Assembly: GCF_036387535.1 (NCBI RefSeq)
Contig: NZ_DASVTO010000090.1
Span: 1 to 51,368, forward strand
Direction: 5' to 3'
DNA from: Sphingomonas_R sp036387535
GTDB lineage: Bacteria > Pseudomonadota > Alphaproteobacteria > Sphingomonadales > Sphingomonadaceae
Length of the DNA stretch: 51,368 bases
The translations under genes were made by a program, and so were the position numbers. The notes beneath the pieces are model-generated. The model did no database searches. It saw only the letters and a list, made by a program, of their open reading frames with translations, and was not told the origin of the DNA. This document shows positions 9,134-17,728 of this stretch, one piece after another; positions within the stretch are counted from its first letter, which is position 1; each line of letters starts with the position of its first letter.

Positions 9134-9158
9134 CAGCGAAACGGATGTTTCCTACACG
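9130..9158 (+). promoter_or_regulatory. Candidate lexA promoter
   Basis: A perfect TTGACA at 9130-9135 overlaps the moeA stop codon. A 17-base spacer leads to TACACG at 9153-9158, which matches TATAAT at only three of six positions. The LexA box begins on the last base of this hexamer. The -35 match is seen directly; use as a promoter is inference. Confidence 0.55.
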
Positions 9159-9172
9159 TTCCCCGTTCGTTC
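9158..9172 (+). promoter_or_regulatory. LexA (SOS) box upstream of lexA
   Basis: The sequence GTTCCCCGTTCGTTC is a perfect GTTC-N7-GTTC, the LexA operator form known in alphaproteobacteria. It lies 17 bases upstream of the lexA ATG, between the candidate -10 and the GAAGGGG ribosome site at 9176-9182. Its position would let LexA block its own transcription, the usual autoregulatory loop of the SOS response. Confidence 0.88.
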
Positions 9173-9189
9173 CTTGAAGGGGTTACGCG

Positions 9190-9822
9190 ATGCTCACGCG
9201 CAAACAGCATGAGTTGCTCAGTTTCATCAGCGATCGTCTGGCCGAAACCGGCGTCTCCCCGTCGTTCGAGGAGATGAAGGACGCGCTCGATCTGAAATCG
9301 AAATCCGGTGTCCACCGGCTGGTCAGCGCGCTGGAGGTGATGCGCCTGCCGGAGGGGATGAAGACCAGCCCGGCCGCCGCCACGCCGGTGGCCCCGCCCG
9401 TTCCGGCCCGCGCGCCGGTTCCGATCCTGGCGGCCGCGAACGACATCCTGGAAATCCCGCTGCACGGCCGCATCGCCGCCGGTCTCCCGATCGAAGCGAT
9501 CGAGGGTCAGAGCATGTTGGCGGTTCCCGCAGCCCTGCTCGGTCCCGGCGAACATTATGCGCTGGAAGTCGCGGGGGATTCGATGGTCGAGGCCGGCATT
9601 CTCGACGGCGACTATGCGCTGGTCCGTCGCCAGGAACAGGCACGCGAAGGCGACATCGTCGTCGCACTGGTCCATGAACAGGAAGCGACGCTGAAATATT
9701 GGCGGCATGAAGGCGGGATGGTCCGGCTTGATCCCGCCAATCGTGCCTATGATCCGCAACGCTACACCCCGGACGAGGTGCGGGTTCAGGGCAAGCTCGC
9801 CGGCCTGCTGCGCCGCTACTGA
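9190..9822 (+). CDS. lexA: LexA repressor, SOS regulator
   Basis: LexA represses DNA-damage genes and cleaves itself when RecA filaments form. The 210-residue protein has an N-terminal winged helix (MLTRKQHELLSFISDRL, then SPSFEEMKDALDLKSKSGVH as recognition region). A Pro/Ala-rich linker spans about residues 60-80. The C-terminal peptidase domain shows the Ala97-Gly98 cleavage site in GRIAAGLP, nucleophile Ser131 in VAGDSMVEAGI and the general-base Lys169 in EATLKYW. Its own promoter and LexA box lie directly upstream. It is convergent with the chemoreceptor gene 19 bases away, with no strong terminator seen between them. Confidence 0.96.
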   Translation: MLTRKQHELLSFISDRLAETGVSPSFEEMKDALDLKSKSGVHRLVSALEVMRLPEGMKTSPAAATPVAPPVPARAPVPILAAANDILEIPLHGRIAAGLPIEAIEGQSMLAVPAALLGPGEHYALEVAGDSMVEAGILDGDYALVRRQEQAREGDIVVALVHEQEATLKYWRHEGGMVRLDPANRAYDPQRYTPDEVRVQGKLAGLLRRY

Positions 9823-9841
9823 TCGATCCGGCGCGCGCGCG

Positions 9842-11263
9842 TCAGAAACTCGACCAGTCGTCGGGGCTGGTCTCGATCTTCAGCGCCAGCGCACCCTGCA
9901 TCCGGGCCGGCGTCGCGGCGCGACGGGCCGGTGCGGGCTTCTCGATCACAGCCGGCATCTGGTGCACGTTGGGCGCACGGCGGGTCGCCTGGCCGGTGGC
10001 AAGCGTGAAGCGGGCGACATGCCGCGCCAGATCGTCGGACTCGGTCGCCAGGTTGCGGGCGGCGGCGGTGCTCTCCTCCACCATCGCGGCATTCTGCTGC
10101 GTCACCGAATCCATCTCGCCAACCGCCGTGTTCACCTGCTGCAGGCCTTGTGCCTGCTGTTCGGCGGACGATGCGATCGACGACACCAGCGTGCTGACCT
10201 CCGCGATCCGCCCGACGATGCGCTCCAGCGCACGTCCGGTTTCACCGACCAGCGCGACACCGATATCGACCTGACCCGTCGACGCCGTGATCTTGGTCTT
10301 CACGTCCTTGGCCGCATCGGCCGAACGCTGCGCCAGGGCACGAACCTCGGATGCGACCACCGCGAACCCGCGCCCGGCATCGCCGGCCCGCGCCGCCTCG
10401 ACGCCGGCGTTCAGCGCCAGCAGGTTGGTCTGGAATGCGATGCCGTCGATGACGGAGATGATCTCCGAAATCTCGCTCGATGCGCGCTCGATCCCGCCCA
10501 TCGCATCCACCGCCTCGCGCACGATCCGCCCGCCGTCCTCGGCGTCGTTCCGGGTGGCGGCCACCACTTCATTGGCGCGCACCGCGCCCGCCGCCGTTTC
10601 CCGCACGGTCACAGTAATCTCGTCCATCGCGGCGGCAGTCTGCTGGAGGCTCGCCGCCTGTTGCTCCGTCCGACGCGACAGGTCGTCGGACGCCTGGCTG
10701 ATTTCGTTCGCGCCGGTGTTGATCGCGCTGGCGGCTGACGTCACGGCGCCCAGCGTCTCTGCCATCGCCGCCACGGCTGCGTTGAAATCATGGCGCAATG
10801 GTTCATTCTCTTCCGAAAAGGGCGTATCCAGCCGCACCGAAAGATCGCCTTGCGCCATGCGGTGCAGCGATTGCCCCATCATCGTGACCAGTTCGCCCTG
10901 CACCGTTTCGCTTTTCTGCTGTGCGGCGGCGGTCGTGCGGAACACCTGCATCGCGCGGGTCATGCGGCCGACGCAATCCTGATGCTGTCCAAAATGGATC
11001 GGGCTGGAAAGATCGCCCTGCGCCAGCGCCTCCATGCGGACCACCGTAGCGACATAGGGTTCGGTGATCGCCCGGGCGGTGACGATCCCGATGACGGCGA
11101 CCAATCCCGCAATCGCGAAGGCGATGGTCGTCAAGGTCGACTTCGACGCCGGATCGACCAGGGCGACACAGGCTGCCGAACCCAATGCGAAGCCGGTGTA
11201 AGTGACATTGAGCAACCGCATCTTCGTTCGGATCAGCGCGGTTTCCCGAAACCACTTCAACAT
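9842..11263 (-). CDS. Methyl-accepting chemotaxis protein without a periplasmic sensor domain
   Basis: This 473-residue protein is a chemoreceptor that would signal through CheA and CheW. Two membrane helices (about residues 14-33 and 42-58) are joined by a loop of only some eight residues, so no periplasmic ligand domain exists. A HAMP-like segment follows (ITEPYVATVVRMEALAQGDL), then a long coiled coil with the MCP signalling tip (AGRGFAVVASEVRALAQRS). The C terminus ends in DDWSSF, which fits the xWxxF pentapeptide that tethers CheR or CheB in some receptors. I start at the ATG at 11263 because AGGAG lies eight bases upstream; a longer in-frame form from 11296 is possible. It is downstream of comEC on the same strand. 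Confidence 0.9.
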   Translation of the reverse strand: MLKWFRETALIRTKMRLLNVTYTGFALGSAACVALVDPASKSTLTTIAFAIAGLVAVIGIVTARAITEPYVATVVRMEALAQGDLSSPIHFGQHQDCVGRMTRAMQVFRTTAAAQQKSETVQGELVTMMGQSLHRMAQGDLSVRLDTPFSEENEPLRHDFNAAVAAMAETLGAVTSAASAINTGANEISQASDDLSRRTEQQAASLQQTAAAMDEITVTVRETAAGAVRANEVVAATRNDAEDGGRIVREAVDAMGGIERASSEISEIISVIDGIAFQTNLLALNAGVEAARAGDAGRGFAVVASEVRALAQRSADAAKDVKTKITASTGQVDIGVALVGETGRALERIVGRIAEVSTLVSSIASSAEQQAQGLQQVNTAVGEMDSVTQQNAAMVEESTAAARNLATESDDLARHVARFTLATGQATRRAPNVHQMPAVIEKPAPARRAATPARMQGALALKIETSPDDWSSF

Positions 11264-11338
11264 GTCCCATGCTCCTCTTGGGCGGCGATCTGCCAAACTT
11301 TTCTCCCTGATGACTATACCAACGTCGTAACCAGAGGC

Positions 11339-11364
11339 TTAACGGCATATTATGTTATTATTTC
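11339..11364 (-). promoter_or_regulatory. Possible sigma-28 (FliA-type) promoter for the chemoreceptor
   Basis: On the minus strand GCCGTTAA (11346-11339) matches the FliA -10 consensus GCCGATAA at seven of eight positions. Upstream GAAATAAT (11364-11357) matches the -35 consensus at about four of eight, with a 10-base spacer instead of 11. The site lies 75 bases before the chemoreceptor start and overlaps the end of comEC. A flagellar sigma factor promoter would suit a chemotaxis gene, but the -35 is weak. Confidence 0.3.
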
Positions 11365-13508
11365 AGTGGCATCCACGGATGTGCATCGCCGGCCCGCCGC
11401 ACCGTCCGCACCGCTGCGGAGTCCAGCCGAATCGCCAGACCGCCCGTCCGCGCCAGCAGCGTCCGGTCCGCTTTCAACCATCGCGGGCGGCAGGTCTTCG
11501 GTAGCCGCCGTTCGCTGACCACGATGTCCGCCGCGGCGCAGGCCCGGTTCATCGCCCCGATCTCGACCAGATAGGCGCTGCGTGTCGCCAGCAATCGCCA
11601 GCTGCGGCCACCGCGCACGATCGCCGCCACGCACAGGTCCGGTCCGCACGCGGCACCCGGGGCCGAATCGAGGTCTCCCGCTTCTGCGGCGATCCCGGCA
11701 TTCTCGCCCAGCATCGCCCGCACATACGCCCCGGCGCGCGGACGGAGCAAAGCCAGCGACCCGTCCACGCCCCGCACGGCCAGATGCCGCCCATCGCCGG
11801 TCACCAGCACATCCGGCGCCGGCGTCGCCATCGCCCAGCCGGCGCCCAGCACCAGCGGCACCAGCCCAAGGCGCCGCAGCCGGGTCCGCCACAGCGCGGT
11901 CCATAGCCCGCCTGCGATCATCAGCGCGAACGCCCCGTCGGGCATGGCGGGCAGAACCTGCACCGATCCCGGCGCCGCGGCCACCGTCCGCGACAGCCAG
12001 AGCAGCGCATCGGTCGCCGATCCCGCCGCCCACCAGAATGGCGCGCCCCATCCGGCCAGGTCGAACAGCAGCGCGATCGCGCTCAGCGGCATGATGACGA
12101 ATGTCGTCAGCGGGATTGCGACGATGTTGGCCGCCGCGCCGTACAGCCCGGCCTTGTGGAAATGGTAGAGCGCGATCGGCATCAGCGCCGCCTCCACCAT
12201 CAACCCGGTCGCCAGCAGAATGACGCCGTGTCGGGTCCAGCGCCGCAGCACGCCTTCATCGCGTGCGGCAAACAGCCACTTCGCCGCGGGCCACTCGGCA
12301 AAAGCGACGATCGCCGTCACCGCGGCGAAACTCAGCTGGAAACTGGGTCCGACCAGCGCCTCCGGCCACAACGCCAGCACGAACAGCGCACCCGTCGCGA
12401 CCAGCCGCAACGTCACCGCCTCGCGCCCGATCGCGACACCGATCAGCACCAGCATCGCCGCGACGCAGGACCGGATCGTCGGCACCTCCGCGCCGGTGAG
12501 CAACGTGTACCCCACGCCGGTCGCCGCGCCGGCCGCGGCCGCGATCAGGGGGAGCGGCAGCCGCAACGCCGCCCAGGGGCTCAGCGCCAGCAACCGCAGC
12601 ACGATCAGCATCGCCGCCGCCACCGCCGCCGTCACATGCAGCCCGCTGACCGACAGCAGGTGCGCCAGCCCGCTTCGCCGCATCGCCTCCGCATCGGTCA
12701 ACGGCAATGCACCCTGGTCGCCCGTCGCCAGCGCGGTCGCGAACCCGCCCGCCGCGCCCGGCAGCCGCGCCTGGATATGCGCCGACATCCGCGCCCGCAA
12801 CGCCGCCATGCCCCGATCCTGCCGGCGGCCGGGCGCGATCACGCGAATCCCCGGCAACGCCTTTCCCGTGGCGCCGATGCCCTGAAACCATGCGACGCGG
12901 GCATAGTCGTAGCCGCCGGGCACCGCCGCCGCCGCGGGCGGCAGCAACCGCGCCCGCAACGCCAGCCGTGCGCCCGGCGCCAGCCCGGCCGGCACATCGG
13001 CATCCGCAATGTTCACCCGCACCCGCGGCGGCAATCCCGCGGCCGGATCGGGGCGCAGCACCACCCGCACCATCGCGCGCGCTGGCAGCGCGTCGACCGT
13101 CGCCACATCTGCCACGAACGTCGTCACCATCGTCCGGGTCAGCCGCGGGGCCGCGACCCGCTCGGCGCGCAGCCACACCAGCCCGCACCCGATCGCGGCC
13201 ATCGCGCAGAACAGGGCGGCGGACCGCGCGGTCCGGCCACCGCCCGGAATTGCCACGCCCGCCATCGCGCTCCCCGCCGCCAGCAGCAGGAACACCGTCC
13301 ACGCCGCCCGGTCGGGCAGCAGGAACCATGCCGCAATCCCCAGCCCCAGCCCGATCGGCAGCCACAGCACCAGCTGGTCGCGTTCCGCCTCCAGCCACCG
13401 TTCGATGGGCGCGGTCCCGCGCGCGGCCAGCCGACCGGCCGCGTCCCCCACCCCCTCTTTGAGCCGCCACGCCCGCATGCTAGGGGCGGGGCCGAACTGA
13501 CTGGCCAT
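11358..13508 (-). CDS. comEC: ComEC/Rec2-family DNA-uptake channel protein
   Basis: ComEC forms the inner-membrane channel that imports single-stranded DNA during natural transformation. The protein (716 residues from this start) has an N-terminal membrane segment (QLVLWLPIGLGLGIAAWFLL), a soluble DUF4131-like part, then the Competence domain with SGLAHLLSVSGLHVTAA and many membrane helices (about residues 240-550). The C-terminal region, where metallo-beta-lactamase-like ComEC proteins carry HxHxDH, has no such motif and is short. Two starts are possible, ATG at 13508 and ATG at 13478 (MRAWRLKEG); neither has a good ribosome site. The open frame extending further upstream is antisense to gltX and is not real. 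It is divergent from gltX. Confidence 0.85.
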   Translation of the reverse strand: MASQFGPAPSMRAWRLKEGVGDAAGRLAARGTAPIERWLEAERDQLVLWLPIGLGLGIAAWFLLPDRAAWTVFLLLAAGSAMAGVAIPGGGRTARSAALFCAMAAIGCGLVWLRAERVAAPRLTRTMVTTFVADVATVDALPARAMVRVVLRPDPAAGLPPRVRVNIADADVPAGLAPGARLALRARLLPPAAAAVPGGYDYARVAWFQGIGATGKALPGIRVIAPGRRQDRGMAALRARMSAHIQARLPGAAGGFATALATGDQGALPLTDAEAMRRSGLAHLLSVSGLHVTAAVAAAMLIVLRLLALSPWAALRLPLPLIAAAAGAATGVGYTLLTGAEVPTIRSCVAAMLVLIGVAIGREAVTLRLVATGALFVLALWPEALVGPSFQLSFAAVTAIVAFAEWPAAKWLFAARDEGVLRRWTRHGVILLATGLMVEAALMPIALYHFHKAGLYGAAANIVAIPLTTFVIMPLSAIALLFDLAGWGAPFWWAAGSATDALLWLSRTVAAAPGSVQVLPAMPDGAFALMIAGGLWTALWRTRLRRLGLVPLVLGAGWAMATPAPDVLVTGDGRHLAVRGVDGSLALLRPRAGAYVRAMLGENAGIAAEAGDLDSAPGAACGPDLCVAAIVRGGRSWRLLATRSAYLVEIGAMNRACAAADIVVSERRLPKTCRPRWLKADRTLLARTGGLAIRLDSAAVRTVRRAGDAHPWMPLK

Positions 13509-13532
13509 GCGCCGATCTTGGAGAAAGCGCGC

Positions 13533-14981
13533 ATGAGCGCAAGTGTCGATCCTGTTTCGCGCCCGGCGGTGGTGACCCGTTTCGCGCCGTCGCCCACCGG
13601 CTTCCTGCATATCGGGGGCGCGCGGACCGCGCTGTTCAACTGGTTGCTCGCGCGCCGCGCCGGCGGGCGGTTCCTGTTGCGGATCGAGGATACCGATCGC
13701 GCGCGTTCGACGCAGCCGGCGATCGATGCCATCCTGGAAGGGCTGCGCTGGCTGGGCCTCGACTGGGACGGCGATGCCGTGTTCCAGTTCCAGCGTGCCG
13801 ACCGCCATGCGGAGGTTGCGAACGCACTGCTCGCCACCGGACATGCCTATCGCTGCTACGCCACGGCGGCGGAGCTGGAGGCGATGCGCGCCGAGCAGAA
13901 GGCGAACAAGCAGCCGCTGCGCTATGACGGCCGCTGGCGCGATCGCGATCCGGCCGAAGCGCCGCCCGGTGCACCGTTCGTCATCCGCCTGCGCGCGGAA
14001 CAGACCGGCGCCACCACCATCCATGATCGGGTTCAGGGCGACGTGACGGTCCAGAATGCCGAGCTGGACGACATGATCCTGCTGCGGTCGGACGGAACCC
14101 CGACCTATATGCTGGCGGTCGTCGTCGACGATCATGACATGGGCGTCACCCATGTCGTGCGCGGCGACGATCATCTGAACAACGCCTTCCGCCAGCTCGG
14201 CATCATCCGCGCGATGGGCTGGCCCGAACCGATCTACGCCCATATCCCGCTGATTCACGGACCGGACGGGGCCAAACTGTCCAAGCGCCACGGCGCGCTG
14301 GGGGTGGAGGCCTATCGCGATGAACTCGGCATCCTGCCGGAAGCACTGGGGAATTATCTGCTCCGGCTCGGTTGGGGCCATGGCGATACCGACATCATCG
14401 ATCGCGACGCCGCGACGCGGCTGTTCGATCTGGCCGATGTCGGCCGATCGCCATCGCGCACCGATGCGAAGAAGCTCGAAAATCTGAATGGCCATTATAT
14501 CCGCGAGGCGGACGACGCCCGCCTGGTCGATCTCGTCGCGCCGCGGATCGCCGGGCTGATCGGGCGCGATCTGTCGGAACCGGACCGTGATCTGCTGCGT
14601 CGCGGCATGCCCGAACTGAAGCCGAGAGCGCGGGATTTGAACGATCTTGCCGATGGCGCCCTGTTTTTGTTTCGCACCCGCCCACTGGAAATGGATGACA
14701 AGGCGAACGCGCTGCTCCAAGGTGAGGCGCCGGCTCTGCTCGCATCGATCGCGGACGAGCTGGCGGCCGTCGGAACCTGGGACGTGGCGGGTGTAGAGGC
14801 CGCGCTTCGGGCTGTCGCCGAACGTGCCGGTCTGGGTCTCGGCAAGGTCGCACAGCCGCTTCGCGCGGCGCTGACCGGCCGTACCACCTCGCCCGGTATT
14901 TTCGACGTCCTGGCGCTATTGGGCAGGAAAGAGAGTTTGGACCGTATCGGTGATCGCATCGCGACCGCCACGGCACAGTGA
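13533..14981 (+). CDS. gltX: Glutamate--tRNA ligase
   Basis: This class I aminoacyl-tRNA synthetase charges tRNA(Glu) and, in alphaproteobacteria, often tRNA(Gln) as part of the indirect route. The 482-residue protein has RFAPSPTGFLHIGGARTAL at about residues 16-34 with the HIGH-type motif, LLRIEDTD, and the KMSKS-type motif AKLSKRHGA near residue 250. The anticodon-binding half follows. GGAGAAA lies just upstream of the ATG at 13533. The start lies 24 bases from the comEC start on the other strand, so its promoter must overlap the comEC 5' region. gltA follows 21 bases downstream. Confidence 0.95.
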   Translation: MSASVDPVSRPAVVTRFAPSPTGFLHIGGARTALFNWLLARRAGGRFLLRIEDTDRARSTQPAIDAILEGLRWLGLDWDGDAVFQFQRADRHAEVANALLATGHAYRCYATAAELEAMRAEQKANKQPLRYDGRWRDRDPAEAPPGAPFVIRLRAEQTGATTIHDRVQGDVTVQNAELDDMILLRSDGTPTYMLAVVVDDHDMGVTHVVRGDDHLNNAFRQLGIIRAMGWPEPIYAHIPLIHGPDGAKLSKRHGALGVEAYRDELGILPEALGNYLLRLGWGHGDTDIIDRDAATRLFDLADVGRSPSRTDAKKLENLNGHYIREADDARLVDLVAPRIAGLIGRDLSEPDRDLLRRGMPELKPRARDLNDLADGALFLFRTRPLEMDDKANALLQGEAPALLASIADELAAVGTWDVAGVEAALRAVAERAGLGLGKVAQPLRAALTGRTTSPGIFDVLALLGRKESLDRIGDRIATATAQ

Positions 14982-15002
14982 AGAACAGGAGGAGATAGCT
15001 AC

Positions 15003-16286
15003 ATGGCTGACACCGCGAAATTCGAAATCGATGCCAAGGGCTTCGACTATCCCGTCCTGTCCGGCTCCACCGGTCCCGACGTCGTCGACATCCGCAAGCT
15101 CTACGGACAGACCGGCGCCTTCACCTACGATCCCGGCTTCACCTCGACAGCCAGCTGCGAATCGAAGATCACCTATATCGACGGCGACGCCGGTATCCTG
15201 CTCCACCGCGGCTATCCGATCGACCAGCTGGCGGAACAGTCCAGCTTCATGGAAGTCGCCTATCTGCTGCTGAACGGCGAACTGCCCGACGGCACCACGC
15301 TGGAAGAGTTCAAGACCACGATCACGCGCCACACGATGGTGCATGAACAGCTCGCCACCTTCTTCCGCGGGTTCCGCCGCGATGCCCATCCGATGGCGAT
15401 CCTGTGCGGTGTCGTGGGCGCGCTCAGCGCTTTCTATCATGACAGCACCGAAATCACCGATCCGCACCAGCGGATGGTCGCCAGCCATCGCTTGATCGCG
15501 AAGATGCCGACGATCGCGGCGATGGCCTATAAATATTCGGTGGGGCAGCCCTTCGTCTATCCGCGCAACGATCTCAGCTACACCGCCAATTTCCTGCGCA
15601 TGACCTTCTCGGTCCCGGCGGAGGAATATGAGGTCGATCCGATCGTCGAGGCGGCGATGGACAAGATCTTCATTCTCCACGCCGATCATGAACAGAATGC
15701 GTCGACCTCGACCGTTCGGCTTGCCGGATCGTCGGGCGCGAACCCGTTCGCCTGCATCGCGGCGGGCATCGCCTGCCTCTGGGGCCCGGCCCATGGCGGC
15801 GCGAACGAGGCCGCGCTCAACATGCTCCGCGAAATCGGGACGCCCGATCGCATCCCGGAATATATCGCCCGCGCCAAGAACAAAGACGACCCGTTCCGCC
15901 TGATGGGCTTCGGCCACCGCGTCTACAAGAATTTCGATCCCCGCGCGAAGGTGCTGTCCAAGGCCGCATCGGAGGTGCTGGAGAAACTCGGCCGCAACGA
16001 TCCGGTGCTCGATACCGCCCGCGAACTGGAACGCGTCGCGCTGGAGGATCCCTATTTCATCGACAAGAAGCTCTATCCGAATGTCGATTTCTATTCGGGC
16101 GTGATCCTGTCGGCGATCGGGTTCCCGACCACGATGTTCACGGTGCTGTTCGCGCTCGCCCGCACCACCGGCTGGGTCGCGCAGTGGAACGAGATGATCG
16201 CCGATCCCGAACAGAAGATCGGCCGCCCGCGCCAGCTCTACACCGGCGCCACCCAGCGCGACTATATCCCCGTCACCGACCGCTGA
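15003..16286 (+). CDS. gltA: Citrate synthase (type II)
   Basis: GltA condenses acetyl-CoA and oxaloacetate, the entry step of the TCA cycle. The 427-residue length fits the hexameric, NADH-sensitive Gram-negative type. Visible signatures are SKITYIDGDAGILLHRGYPI, the first catalytic His in LHADHEQNAST, GPAHGGANEAAL, and FGHRVYKNFDPRA with the second His and substrate Arg. A near-perfect ribosome site AGGAGGAG lies at 14987-14994, eight bases from the ATG, which suggests strong expression. The gene is followed by a hairpin-rich repeat before a convergent kinase gene. Confidence 0.97.
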   Translation: MADTAKFEIDAKGFDYPVLSGSTGPDVVDIRKLYGQTGAFTYDPGFTSTASCESKITYIDGDAGILLHRGYPIDQLAEQSSFMEVAYLLLNGELPDGTTLEEFKTTITRHTMVHEQLATFFRGFRRDAHPMAILCGVVGALSAFYHDSTEITDPHQRMVASHRLIAKMPTIAAMAYKYSVGQPFVYPRNDLSYTANFLRMTFSVPAEEYEVDPIVEAAMDKIFILHADHEQNASTSTVRLAGSSGANPFACIAAGIACLWGPAHGGANEAALNMLREIGTPDRIPEYIARAKNKDDPFRLMGFGHRVYKNFDPRAKVLSKAASEVLEKLGRNDPVLDTARELERVALEDPYFIDKKLYPNVDFYSGVILSAIGFPTTMFTVLFALARTTGWVAQWNEMIADPEQKIGRPRQLYTGATQRDYIPVTDR

Positions 16287-16304
16287 TCCAGCCATCTTCC
16301 TGAC

Positions 16305-16389
16305 CCCTCTCCCTGCGGGAGAGGGAGGGGCCCACCGCCACCCGGCGGTGGGCGGCGGTGGGAGGGTGAGGCCGACCGGACCCTCACCC
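16305..16389. repeat. Dispersed intergenic hairpin repeat, copy 1
   Basis: The convergent gap between gltA and the sensor kinase is filled by stacked inverted repeats. The first is CCCTCTCCC/GGGAGAGGG (16305-16325, 3-base loop). The second is CCCACCGCC/GGCGGTGGG (16331-16352, 4-base loop). The third is GGGTGAGG/CCTCACCC (16364-16389, 10-base loop). The first arm pair and an 18-base block at 16358-16375 recur at 42441-42501, so this is a dispersed element. It could end transcription from both sides. Confidence 0.8.
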
Positions 16390-16390
16390 G

Positions 16391-17728
16391 CTACTCCGCC
16401 GGCAACACCAGCATGAACCGCGCTCCGTCGCCCGGCCGGGAGTCGAGCAGGATATCGCCGCCCATCGCCCGCGCCAGCCGGCGGGAGATATAGAGGCCGA
16501 GCCCGGTCCCGCCCGGCTCGTTCGGATCGACCCGCTCGAACTTCTCGAACACCCGCTCCTGATCCTCGGGCGCAATGCCCTTGCCCTGATCCGCCACCAC
16601 GATCCGCACATCGCGGCTATCCCGCTCCCCGCGGATCCACACTGTTCCACCCTCGGGGGAATAGCGCACCGCATTGCTGATCAGATTGACCAGGATCTGC
16701 AGCGCGCGACCGAATTCACCCCGCGCGGCCAGCACCGTCTCCGCATCCGGCGCATCGATCCGCACCCCCGTCCGTCCCGCGCGCACCGCCAGCAAGCCAG
16801 ACGCGCGCCGCGCGACGTCCGCCACGTCGATCGCCTCGTCCCGCGCCCGGAAATCGCCGCGCTCGATCGCCTGCAGATCGATCAGGTCGTCGACCAGCGA
16901 CAACAGATGCCGCCCCGCACTCGCAATGTCGCCGGCATAATCCACATAGTCCGGCCGCAGATCCGCGCCGCCGGTCCGCATCCGGTCGGCATTGGCGATG
17001 ATCCGGTCGATCGGCCCGCGCAGCGCAGCGCCCAGCCGTTCGCCGAAGGCCGGGTCCGCCGGCGCCGCAACCGCGTTCACCCGAACCGGGTCGACCAGGC
17101 TCGCCGTGCCCGCAAACCCGTCGAACCCGCCATCGGCATCAACCCGTGCCCGCGCCGCCAGCCGTACGGGACGCCCCGGGTCGGCCTCCAGCCAGGCGTC
17201 CTGATGGTCGAATGCCGCGCGTTCGCCCATCGCCTCGATCAACGGCAGGGTTCCCGCCGTGCCCGGCTGCAATGCGAACAGGCGGGTCAGCGGCTGCCCC
17301 ACCATCGCAGCATGCGGGGGGTCCAGCCGCGTCAGGCGGAGGTGGCGGTCGGTTTCCCACCGCCAATCGACCGCGCTCCGCCGGAAATCGCCGGCCGGGT
17401 CGCCATAGGGTGCCTTGAACGGCATTCGCGACACCGTCTCGGTCCAGCCGACGATCGCCAGCGCCACCGCATCACCCTGTGGCGACGCGCGCACCCACAG
17501 GTCCAGGTCCCGGTCGCCATCCGCCGTGTAGACGCCGCGCGACACCACGATACCCAGCCGGCGGACCAGCCGCACCAGCCCGGCCAGTTGCGGGATCGCC
17601 AGCAATCCGCCGACCGCGCCACCCGCCCGCGCGTTCAGGTCCGCCAGCGCGGCGTCGGCCGTCACCAGCCGCCCGTCCGCATCGACCAGGCCGTGGATCG
17701 GCGCCTGCGTGCTCCCGGTGTCCGTCAT
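16391..17728 (-). CDS. Soluble PAS-type sensor kinase homologue lacking the phospho-accepting histidine
   Basis: This 445-residue protein resembles a HisKA-HATPase histidine kinase but has no membrane helix. Residues 1 to about 215 look like one or two PAS-type sensor modules (for example WRWETDRHLRLTRLDPP). In the dimerisation helix the usual SHELRTPL is replaced by GAALRGPI, putting Ala234 at the phospho-His position. The ATP-binding domain looks complete: N box NLISNAVRYSPEGG, G1 DQGKGI, F box FEKFER and G2 GGTGLGLYISRRLA. It may bind ATP without phosphorylating itself. Its start overlaps the DUF2336 stop as ATGA, and it is the last gene of a four-gene operon. Confidence 0.85.
   Translation of the reverse strand: MTDTGSTQAPIHGLVDADGRLVTADAALADLNARAGGAVGGLLAIPQLAGLVRLVRRLGIVVSRGVYTADGDRDLDLWVRASPQGDAVALAIVGWTETVSRMPFKAPYGDPAGDFRRSAVDWRWETDRHLRLTRLDPPHAAMVGQPLTRLFALQPGTAGTLPLIEAMGERAAFDHQDAWLEADPGRPVRLAARARVDADGGFDGFAGTASLVDPVRVNAVAAPADPAFGERLGAALRGPIDRIIANADRMRTGGADLRPDYVDYAGDIASAGRHLLSLVDDLIDLQAIERGDFRARDEAIDVADVARRASGLLAVRAGRTGVRIDAPDAETVLAARGEFGRALQILVNLISNAVRYSPEGGTVWIRGERDSRDVRIVVADQGKGIAPEDQERVFEKFERVDPNEPGGTGLGLYISRRLARAMGGDILLDSRPGDGARFMLVLPAE

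Noticed and set aside
12156..13532. Plus-strand open frame upstream of gltX, reading through comEC in antisense
   Set aside because: Arg/Pro/His-rich shadow of comEC; the gltX start at 13533 has a ribosome site and family N terminus.
13509..14720. Long open extension of the comEC frame across gltX
   Set aside because: It is antisense to the well-supported gltX gene; such shadows are common at high GC.
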